Assembly (NCBI RefSeq): GCF_014898815.1
Contig: NW_026515482.1
Span: 1,302,001 to 1,366,000 of the forward strand
DNA: 64,000 bases
Reading direction: 5' to 3'
From: Panonychus citri
Lineage: Eukaryota; Arthropoda; Arachnida; Trombidiformes; Tetranychidae
The stretch's first letter is position 1. Every line of letters begins with the position of its first letter. Made by a program: the position numbers and the translations under genes. The notes below the pieces were generated by a model, which saw only the letters and a list, made by a program, of their open reading frames with translations, had not been told where the DNA came from and did not search any database. Below, one piece after another: positions 23,496 to 32,140 of this stretch.

Positions 23496-26400
23496 TTGGA
23501 AAGTTCATTTGTTTTTCGAGTGATGGAGTTGGAGAGAAATGAATGTCAATACATCAACTTTATCGATGAAACTAAATCTTTTAAGGATAGACTAAAGTCT
23601 AGGATTAATCCAGATTTATCCAGCAAAGAGAAAAATCAATTGATTGAATTGTTATGTGAATTTGAGCACGTTTTCAGTAAAAATGAACGTGACCTTGGTT
23701 TCGTCTCTTCGGACATTTGTCCAGTGATAATTGACATTGGTGATAACATTGTCCCTTATCATAAACCTTACCCGGTTAACAAGGATAAGAGGCTTCGTTT
23801 TAAAAGTAATTGTTTACTTTCAGCTGATATCATTGAAGAATCAAATGCTGATGGTGGTTCTCCGCTCTTCTGGTTCCAAGAGCTAATGGTCTTGATAGAT
23901 TGGTAATCGATTTTCGAAATTTAAATCGGATAACTAAAGTTGTTCCGCAGCCAATGCCTCGAATAGATGATCTAATGGAAATCGTAAGAGAAACCAAATT
24001 TTTTAACATGTTCGATTTAGCACAGGGATATCATCAGATAGAATTACCTGTGAGTGAACGAGGTAAAACTGTATTTGTGACACCAGATAAGAAGTATCAA
24101 TACAAACGATTACCTATGGGATTATCTGCAGCACCTTTTATCTTTCAAAATTTGATCAACAAATTGTTAACTGGATTGCAATATACCAAATGCTTGGGAT
24201 ATTTTGACGATGTTCCAGTTCTTGGAAAATCTTGGAATGAGTTATTAGAACTCACAAGAGAGGTACTTAAAAGGTTCGAGAAATTTAACCTTAAGGTTAA
24301 GTTAGAGAAGTGTAAATTTGGTTACACTGAGATACCTCTACTTGGTCATATTGTCAATGGTCAAGGAATGAAACCTGATCCTAAAAAGGTAGAAGCTCTT
24401 AAGAGATTACCTTACCCGAAAACAACCAAACAACTTCAGTCGATTCTTGGTTGTTACAATTACTTTTCGCGCTACATTAAAAATTATTCAATGTTAGCTG
24501 CACCTCTTTATCGAATTGTTTCAAAGCAAAGAAAATTCGCACTTTTACCTGAAGATAAAAAGGCTCTCGACTTGTTGAAAGAGTCCTTGGTTACCACTAC
24601 GATGCTTGTGCACTTTAATCCCGATTTGAGACGAAAAATATCAGTAGATGCGTCTGATATTGCTGTTGGAGGGATTTTGCTTCAGGAAGACCCTGATTCA
24701 CCAACTTATTGCAAAGAAACACCCATTGAAAAGGTGAAAGATTGGTTACCAATTTCCTTCTTTTCACAAAAGTTACAGAAACATCAACTCAATTATACAG
24801 TTTCTGAAAAGGAATTACTCGCTGTTATGGTTGGAATAGAAAAGTTTAAACATTTTCTTGAAGGTGAACAATTTGTTGTTGAAACTGACCATCACGCTTT
24901 GTGTACAATCACTAAAGTGAACTTTAAAAATGCTCGTTTGCAACGATGGTCGATAATGTTATCAATGTATAACTTTAAAGTTGTTTACAAAAAAGGATCA
25001 CTTCATGCTCCCGATTGTTTATCAAGATATCAAAGTGAATGGGATCATAGAAAAATTATTGACCCTGAAGACGATTATCTTGATAAAGTTTATTCAATTA
25101 ACGATCAACTTCATCATAATAGTGAATTGAACAATTTAGGATTGAACATCGTGAATTTTTCATTACTCAATCCAAGTTTATCTTTGGAGTTTCCTCCTAT
25201 TGTTTATTTCTCACCTTCATCATTTCATGAAAAAATACTCGATTTTCAATCGAAAGATTCTGATTGTCTTAAACTCATTCAACTCCTTGAGGAGAAAGAC
25301 GAAAAAACAATGCAACGATATATCATCAAGAATCAACTCTTACATCGCCGCTCATTCGACATCGATGGACAATTTAAACCAATTATTGGTGAGAAAATCT
25401 TAACTGAACTATTTCAATTTTATCATTCATCTCCTCATGGAGGACATTTTGGTCCTGAGAAAACTTTTCTGGCAATATCATCTCGATATTATATGAAAAA
25501 TTTATTCTTCAACATCGTTAGATTGTGTAATGAATGTGACACTTGTTCAAAGTCAAAACCAGCATCGATAATTTATGCTGAACCAAGTGCAAAACCAATC
25601 CCTGAGGATAATTTCGAAAGGTTAGAACTTGATGTACAAGGACCGATAAGAATCAATGGAGTGAGTAGAGTAATTCTTGTGTTGGTTGATACTCTTTCAC
25701 GTTTCGTTTATGCGAAAATTTATAAAAATCAAAAGGCTGAAACAGTGATAAGTTTCCTCGACCAATTTTTCAACACATTTACACTACCGAAAGTGATACA
25801 AACAGATCGTGGAACTAATTTTCTTTCAGAAGAATGTCACCGTTACCTTTCTAAATTGAACATTAAACATGAAGTTTCAACTCCTTACCATCCTCAATCG
25901 CAAGGCATAGTCGAACGAGCTAATCGAACTATCGCTGAACGACTTAGAACTCTAGTTCTCGAGCATGGGACAAAAGACTTGGAGAAAAGTTTGGAACGAT
26001 CAATTTATGCTATCAATACTAGCATTCATAAAATCACTCGATTTTCACCTTACTTTCTTGTCTTTGGACAACAACCAAGAGACTCATTGGATAATCATCT
26101 TGAATTGGATCGAAAGTCTAAACTTACTCAGGCTCAAGCCAAGAATATAGCTATTGCTCGGTTGAAAGCTCAACAACAATATCAAATTAATCGTATCAAA
26201 CGGTTACATAAGCAACCTCCGTATAAAATTGGAGATTTTGTTTGGTTGAAAAACGAAGCTCATTCGAAAGAAATTTCTAAGAAGTTGATACCAAAGTATC
26301 ATGGACCTTACATGATTTACGGTATGAGTAAAGGTTGTCTGCTATTGTTAGATCCTAACTCTCCAGAGTTTCATCTATTTGTTGCTAATGTAATGAATTC

Positions 26401-26830
26401 AAAGTTATACAAAGGAAAAGTAACTGAACTTATGAGGAAGTTACAACGATATTATTTCGATATTGAATCACCTTCTTGGTTACAAAACGAAGATTTCGAT
26501 CATTTAAATGTCAATGGAACTTCAAATGATGAAAATGAAAACAGTAATTTGGTTACAAGTAATGATAAAAATTTCGACTCACCGAATGTTGAACAATTTG
26601 AAAACGTTGAAATTGATTCCTCAGTTGATAATCTCACTGAACCATTTGAACAAATTGACGATTCAAATCAACGACCAAAACGAAGACAATATAAAACCGC
26701 CGATCGACAGATAATTGAACAAGGAGCAATTAATATTGATAATGATTCTAATGTGAGAGTTACTCGATCCAAACAGAGACAATTAAACTCAAAAGAAATT
26801 GTCAATTTTTGTTTCTCGAGAGACAATTTA
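23496..26830 (+). CDS. pol: Retrotransposon pol: reverse transcriptase, RNase H, integrase
   Basis: The RT leader occupies 23496-23906. The main frame from 23900 continues after a frameshift near 23865. RT shows V-I-D-F-R-x-L-N, F-D-L-A-Q-G-Y-H-Q and the catalytic Y-F-D-D at 24200-24211. RNase H follows with S-V-D-A-S and E-K-E-L-L-A-V, then the conserved E-T-D-H-H-A-L. Integrase has an HHCC finger (H-x-G-G-H-F-G ... C-N-E-C-D-T-C, about 25424-25552), then the DDE core with L-D-V-Q-G-P, T-D-R-G-T-N-F and G-I-V-E-R-A-N. A GPY/F-like W-L-K ... H-G-P-Y segment lies near 26240-26310. The acidic, Asn-rich tail after 26480 has no recognised domain. The frame stays open far beyond the plausible end of integrase, so the end given is approximate. 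Confidence 0.9.
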
Positions 26831-27373
26831 ATTCAATTCCGTGAGAAAATTGACATTTCAACTTTCGCAGCTGACAATCGACTCGTTAGCTTTAGCTCAT
26901 TAGAAAGGGTTAATTATCGGCTGATCACTAGAGTGCATCTCAATTGTGTTCATCTTTACCATTGTCTCCATTTTGGATATTTTGTTCACACGGTCAATCG
27001 ATTTTGTTTTCTTCTTATTTCCGTTTCTAGAAATTTTCTCTTTGTGATTAATTCTTTGGAATTGATTAATTTTCAATTATCTTTGAATTTCTATTTTCTA
27101 ATTTTCTTTTCAAGAATCAAGTGTCAGACTTATAACCTCAAGGTTGTAATCTTAGTAGATCAAGTTTACTTTTTGCTCTCTTTAGAGAATTTTCTCTCTT
27201 CTCCGTTTTCTCTTCTTATTCTTTCACTGGAAATTCGTTTTCTTTTCCAATTCAAATTTTTCCATTCATCAATTATTCTTATAAATTGTTATTCTTTGAA
27301 ATTCCAATTCAATTCCATTGTGACTCTAATCAACTTAAGTTGTATTCTTGATATTCATCAACCTATTACAACC
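26831..27373 (+). other. Spacer between pol and ORF3, open but probably non-coding
   Basis: The pol frame stays open here, but the translation is a Phe/Leu/Ile/Ser-rich read-through of T-rich DNA with no domain. It could act as the leader of an ORF3 mRNA, since pyrimidine-AG steps near 27110-27120 could be splice acceptors. It could also be a real hydrophobic linker. I favour non-coding. Confidence 0.4.
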
Positions 27374-28736
27374 ATGAGTTCAGAGGAAGATAAATTGACC
27401 ACAACTATTGTGAGAACCGATGAAGAAGGAAATATTGTGGAAATTATCTGTGATAAAGATACACCTCACTCACAAGGTCACTCAATGGAAGTTCCAAGTC
27501 CATCTTGGTCGTCATTTGCTCCAATTGGTTATCAACCATCACCCAGTAAATTTAATTTTCCACCGAATCAACCGAAGATCTCAATTTCTGTTTCTTCATC
27601 TTCTTCTTCCTCAACTTCATCTCTTCGAGCTAATTTGGGAAATTGTCAATTGAACGATTCCTCATCTTCAGATGAAATAACTATTATATTTGATGCCGAA
27701 GAAGTGAAAAGTCCTAAAGGAAAACAACGTGTTGGTTATTACCAAAGAAAACCTCAATCAATTGAATCTTTTCGACTCGATGAAGAGTATGACAGGAAAA
27801 GACGATTGTCTCCAATTCTCTCGAGCTCACCAAAGAGAAGAGCATCAAGTTCATCTTCATCTTCAACTCAAACTGAGTTTCATGTTGACCGTCAAACTCA
27901 ACATCCAATCTTTCCAGTGCCTTTAGACTTTTGTCTCGATCGACCTTCAACCTCGACTGGTAATTTTAACCCAAGATATGAATCTAAATCTTTAGATATT
28001 GTTAAATCTTACCAATCCACTGGAACTAAAGTTCAACCTTATGGATCATCTTGTGATAGAAGAGGTTATTTTCCTAAAGGAAATAGATCAAGTGAATCGA
28101 GGCGAAAATTTTTCAATCGGTCAAACCAAATTTTCTGGTAAATCGTTTCATCAAGATGAATATCCAGGTCCTCATGACTTTGATTGGCCTCGAAATACAT
28201 TTCCAGCTCCTCTTCCGACGGATAAACGGCCTGATTATTATGCCCCTGAAAAATATTTTCATATCAAAGCTCAGGTGGAAAAGATGAACCAAGAACTTAA
28301 AGAAAAACGAAACAAATATTGTCAACTTATTCTCGAGAAAGTTTATCGTAATTTGATTTCATCTCCTGATGTTTACAAATTGAATCGTGACAATATACCT
28401 AAAGGTTTATCAGCTTCCAAAGTTATCCTCGAGGATCTTCATGAGATAATAACAACAATTAGTTGCTCGTTATGTGAACACATTGTTATTGAGCCTCTTC
28501 GGTGTACATCATGTGACAAATGGTATTGCCTTGAATGTGTAATTTGGTTAAGAAAAGTTGTTGTCTCTCTTGGCTTCAGCCAACCAAATGAAAAAACTAA
28601 GGCCATTTGTATTGTAGTTGATTGTGTTATCAAATTCGCTCCGATCAACGATTATCCTCAATTCACTAAAGTGATTCGTGGTCAAACTATTGATAAATAT
28701 AAAGTGCAATTTTCCTCTGTCCTGAAATTGTTGTAA
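27374..28736 (+). CDS. Retrotransposon ORF3, N-terminal part with RING-like zinc finger
   Basis: ATG at 27374 in an ACCATGA context, same frame as pol. The first 255 residues are Ser/Pro/Arg-rich and look disordered. A frameshift near 28110-28140 moves the reading to the frame ending at 28736. That part includes a charged helix (about 28240-28400) and a Cys cluster at 28464-28538 of the form C-x2-C-x9-C-x2-C-x4-C-x2-C, with C-x4-C at 28608-28625. The segment I-S-C-S-L-C-E-H-I resembles the N-terminal RING of RAG1 and TRAF-like RINGs, but the usual His ligand is replaced. There is no signal peptide or membrane helix, so this is not an envelope gene. Function is unknown. Zinc binding, nucleic-acid binding or ubiquitin ligation are guesses. 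Confidence 0.6.
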
Positions 28737-29561
28737 TCAACAAGTGAAATCAATTGAATTTTATGAACATGAGAAATCATGTAGACGAGGATTGATAAAG
28801 ACGATTATGATTTCAATCTTATCGAACAATTTAAACATGGAGAAACCCAAAGTTTTACCAATCAACCGAAATCATTAATTTCTTATCTACCTGTTCACCT
28901 CAAGCCACAAGCTTCAACCTTCGATTCACCAACAATTGATCACCACAAAACTCATGAAGAAAGAGTCGCAAGAAATTTTACAATTATGCTTGTGTGGTTT
29001 GAAACAAAATAACCCTGATGATCCATTGCAAGCCATTGGTCATAAGTCAAATTTCAATGTTGGAACTGGTTATACCAATTGTTGGTTACGAGGAAAGATC
29101 CTCATCATCCGATCAGTGAAACAGAAGAGATAATGAAAGATCTTGGATTCGATCCTGTTGTTGGAAAATGGCCTGAGCCCGGAACTTATGTTCGTCCGAG
29201 AACAATTGAGTGGGTTGATCCAACTAAAAGATCAACAGTTCCTGATTATTTAATCCGAGCCTCAGCAGCTTGGGCAGCTTATGCTGAAGGTAAACCAAGA
29301 CAATGGAAAGAAAACCAGAGTTTACCAAGAACATTCCATTCAGATCAGCACCCATTCATTAGAATCGACCCTTTTTCTCTCATCCCCGAAGCTGAAGCTC
29401 GTAAATTGGAAATGAATATTTTACTCATGTTTCCATCTATTCGAGATGTTCGAAGGCCAATTCCGATTTCAACCGGAAAAGAATTAGTTCGATTCTTCCA
29501 TCATCATCATCATCATCACGCTCATCTCATCCATCACGTCAATGGTATAAAAACTCAATGA
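28726..29561 (+). pseudogene. ORF3 middle part, in several broken frames
   Basis: Directly after the RING-containing frame stops, the next frame encodes C-N-Q-Q-V ... Y-E-H-E-K-S-C (28732-28779), which looks like a TRAF- or RAG1-type C2HC finger. Coding character then continues in other frames: 28803-29012, about 29007-29100, and 29079-29561. The last of these is a well-behaved 160-residue stretch rich in Trp, Pro and Asp that ends with a run of His codons (29498-29520). At least three frame changes are needed. I recognise no enzyme domain. Confidence 0.5.
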
Positions 29562-29698
29562 GATCAGACATCAAGAGTCTTTAAATACATTTAATAATTT
29601 AACAAGAATCAATTTACGAAACTTCCTGATGATTATCAAAATCAATTAACTGATGGAATGAAATCTCACCCAACCCAAATTTAATCTTCAGTATTAAC

Positions 29699-30295
29699 AT
29701 GGCTTATGCTGGTGTGTTTGAACGATACGAAGTACCTCAAGGTATCATTGAGAAGATTAAACAAAACCAGTTTGGGTTGTGATTGTTAATGGTAATCAAG
29801 AGATCGTATGAAACTTTAGTTAGTCATCCACAGATCGAGATCATGGAGACTGAATATCATGGATTATTCAGATCTGATATTAAACATGCCAAAAACCTTC
29901 AAAGTGTTGTTGATCAAGTGATACCTTATCTTGCAGTCGCTAAGCAATTGGTTGGATCTAATCTCATTTTACAATTAAAAGCTCTTGGACTTAGTAAAGA
30001 TGAAATTGATCGGTTAAGACCAAAGATGAGAGAAATCACTCAACACTTTTCACCATATCGCTCAAGCGCCTGCTCCCTCAGCTTAATTGCTTTTCTTGTG
30101 TTTAAAGGTTTTACCATTGAAGGTCAAACACATTCACCTGCAGTTGAAGCTTATGTTGCCATGCAACTCTATTTAACCTTTTGGCCAGAAATAGAGGAAA
30201 AAGTTATGAAACTTAACGATGGTATTCATAATAAAAACGTTTTAATTACCTGTGGGAATGACGAGTTGCTCGAGTTTTGGATGTTTACTCATTGA
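29699..30295 (+). pseudogene. ORF3 C-terminal part with one in-frame stop
   Basis: An ATG at 29699 opens a frame interrupted only by a TGA at 29780-29782, then open to 30295. The product is helical and amphipathic (leucine-rich segments such as L-I-L-Q-L-K-A-L-G-L) and ends near V-L-I-T-C-G-N-D-E-L. It may be a separate fourth ORF or the C-terminus of ORF3. No family was recognised. It has no membrane helix or signal peptide, which argues against an env origin. Confidence 0.45.
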
Positions 30296-30557
30296 GAGTG
30301 ACCGAAGGAAAAGCCGAGTGGCCCGAAAATTGGTCTTACTATGGTAATCCAAGGACAAGGTCAACACCATCATTCAATAAGGATCAATGTGTGAACCTGA
30401 TTCATCAAATCCATTACCTTTGCCTCCATGAATTTTGAAATTGAGGAATTGATGATGAGGATATCGACACTTTAGCTGTTGTACCTTTCAGGAATCTTCA
30501 TATCAATGAAATGTCCAATATTCCAAAGGATGGGTCAAGGTCTTAAAATTGGAGAAC
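30296..30557 (+). other. Non-coding tail of the retrotransposon before the 3' LTR
   Basis: No open frame. A purine-rich stretch at about 30525-30540 and the short GGAGAA next to the LTR are the only candidates for a polypurine tract. Neither is convincing. Confidence 0.4.
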
Positions 30558-31416
30558 TGAAGGGTAGCTCAAGCTTTACCTTAAGGTTGAATCCCTTGGA
30601 ATCTTTTCACATTTAATTTTCATTAATTTTCATTTTTCTTTTCTTATTTAAAACAATTAACATTTTGATGTGAAAAACTTGAGTTAATCTAATTAATCAC
30701 TATTACCAATTACTCATGTTTAACCAAACAAAAGAAAAGACAACAGACTAAAGTCTCTAATTTCTGTTAACCTTATGGTTATCCTTATATGGTTAAGCCT
30801 TTTGGCTCCTTCTCTTTTCTTCACTCACGTGATCACCAAGAGTGGGTAATATTAGGCGCCAAAGTAAACAAAGGAGACGTTTTCTTTTCTCTTGTTTTTC
30901 CCCCTTTTTTATGTTACCCTTAGATACTGGATAAAAGCTTAATCTTTATCTCCCTTTCATATATATAGTAATTACTCAAGTAATGGAGAAGAGTTAAGAT
31001 TTAGATCTTATTGAAACAAGATTAATTTTCCACTTTTGTGAATCTTTTTAATTGTCTAAGTTTTAAAACTCAAATGTTAAAGAAAATTACATTCTTATTT
31101 GTGTTTATCTCTCTTACATTTACTTAGTTTACCTTTTCTTATTAAAGTTAATAAACATTATTAAGTTCAACGGAAGTGATTAAATCGATTCTTAAAGTGT
31201 TCAATTGGGATCCTGTATACGAATCTTATTGACTTGATAGTGAGGGCAAGTCGGAATCTCCATTGAAATTACACCTAAAGCTTTAGCTTAAAGTTTATTC
31301 CATTCGGATATCACTTGAGTGTATTCTTAAAATTGTGGTGATAACCATTTCAGATTAACTCTAGTTGATCATCATTTTTACCTTTCGGTAGTAATTTAAT
31401 TTTACTTTTCCCTTCA
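30558..31416 (+). repeat. 3' LTR
   Basis: The LTR is 859 bp, TG...CA, a direct copy of 20487-21359. Its AATAAA at 31150-31155 would terminate the element's transcript. It is shorter than the 5' LTR because of scattered 1-7 base indels. Confidence 0.93.
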
Positions 31417-31420
31417 AGAA
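31417..31420. repeat. Target-site duplication AGAA, right
   Basis: This is the second copy of the 4-base duplication that flanks the retrotransposon. Confidence 0.8.
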
Positions 31421-31598
31421 ACATCGATAAAGTCTCCATAGAATCAATGTTAAAAAAGGTAATTTTTATCTTTACCTTTTTCTAACTTTCTCAACAAGAA
31501 CTTATCTGTGATTTCTAGTTTAAGTATTAATAATTAGATAAATGATACACATTCTCACATGTAAATTAATAAGGAAACATTTAAACTCTTAAAGTTAT

Positions 31599-31604
31599 TT
31601 TATT
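31599..31604 (-). terminator. Poly(A) signal of the micropeptide gene
   Basis: AATAAA on the minus strand, about 70 bases downstream of the TGA stop of the 36-codon open frame. Confidence 0.45.
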
Positions 31605-31674
31605 TCATTATCATTGATAAGTCATGATTATATTCAATACATCTTATTCAATCATTTTATCAATATTTGGGATT

Positions 31675-31785
31675 TCAGCCTGTGTAAGGGAGTGTCAAAT
31701 GCTCAAACGGATCGTATGTTTTAGCCAAAGAAGTTCCAATGAGAGCAACTATCACAATGAGAACTTGAACAAGCTTTAAATTCAT
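31675..31785 (-). CDS. Small secreted peptide, 36 residues
   Basis: ATG at 31785 and TGA at 31675. The first 21 residues form an almost ideal signal peptide: M-N-L-K, then a Val/Ile/Leu-rich core, then G-T-S-L-A. The remainder is the 15-residue K-T-Y-D-P-F-E-H-L-T-L-P-Y-T-G. There is no dibasic site and no cysteine. A poly(A) signal follows the stop at a suitable distance, and a TTTCCAG acceptor-like site lies about 45 bases upstream of the ATG, so a 5' UTR intron is possible. Similar tiny secreted peptides in arthropods serve as antimicrobial, salivary or signalling peptides; I recognise no homologue. The frame is short, and the main support is its signal-peptide quality. Confidence 0.5.
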   Translation of the reverse strand: MNLKLVQVLIVIVALIGTSLAKTYDPFEHLTLPYTG

Positions 31786-31926
31786 GGCGATTATACGTTG
31801 AACGAGGATAAATACTGAGCAGTTATCTGGAAACAAAGAGAATTGGAACTTTACCCAATGTGGTTGTCGTTGAATGTGATGACTGTTTGAAGTTTATTGC
31901 TTTTCATACAAATTTCAACGGAAAAT

Positions 31927-32140
31927 AATTACCGTAAACGCGCGCACAGTGGCACCCGGTTAATAAGCGAATGTATCTCGGTTTTTAGCTCAGTTTTCAC
32001 CCGCTTTCAAGCCCACCGGTAGAAAAGAATTTTTTTTGTTCTTTTCTCTTTAATTTGTGCCATGTGCAGTTAATGTGCGCTTCTATCGGTCCCGGTTCGA
32101 TAACAAGCCAGGTACCACTGTGCGCGCGTTTACGGTAATT
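31927..32140. mobile_element. MITE-like element with 26-bp terminal inverted repeats
   Basis: The ends at 31927-31952 and 32115-32140 are perfect inverted copies for 26 bases, GC-rich with CGCGCGCAC in the middle. The interior is about 160 bp with no coding capacity. The flanks allow a TA target duplication (Tc1/mariner type) or AATT. The higher GC content contrasts sharply with the surroundings. It sits about 140 bp upstream of the micropeptide start codon, where it could influence or supply a promoter. Confidence 0.8.

Larger units (their letters stand above)
20487..31416 (+). mobile_element. Full-length Ty3/Gypsy-type LTR retrotransposon with an extra 3' ORF
   Basis: The element is 10.9 kb. 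It has direct LTRs starting TG and ending CA, a 4-bp target duplication AGAA, and a primer binding site 2 nt after the 5' LTR. Next come gag, an aspartic protease, RT (YFDD), RNase H, and integrase with an HHCC finger and DDE core. Integrase lies downstream of RT, which is the Ty3/Gypsy order. After pol comes about 3 kb encoding a non-env protein with a zinc finger (ORF3). Several frameshifts and in-frame stops break gag, the pol start and ORF3. The LTRs are almost identical apart from small indels, so insertion was recent. Integration is into AT-rich intergenic DNA. Confidence 0.93.

Noticed and set aside
29498..29520. Poly-histidine stretch as a metal-binding domain in ORF3
   Set aside because: It is a CAT trinucleotide run that extends and collapses easily. 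No surrounding conserved motif supports function.
27374..30295. ORF3 as an envelope gene, making the element an errantivirus-like retrovirus
   Set aside because: No signal peptide, no membrane helix and no furin-like site, and the central region is a zinc finger.
32095..32112. tRNA-like B-box (GGTTCGATAAC) inside the MITE, suggesting a SINE
   Set aside because: The B-box consensus is incomplete, no A-box is visible at the right distance, and the perfect terminal inverted repeats explain the element better as a DNA-transposon MITE.
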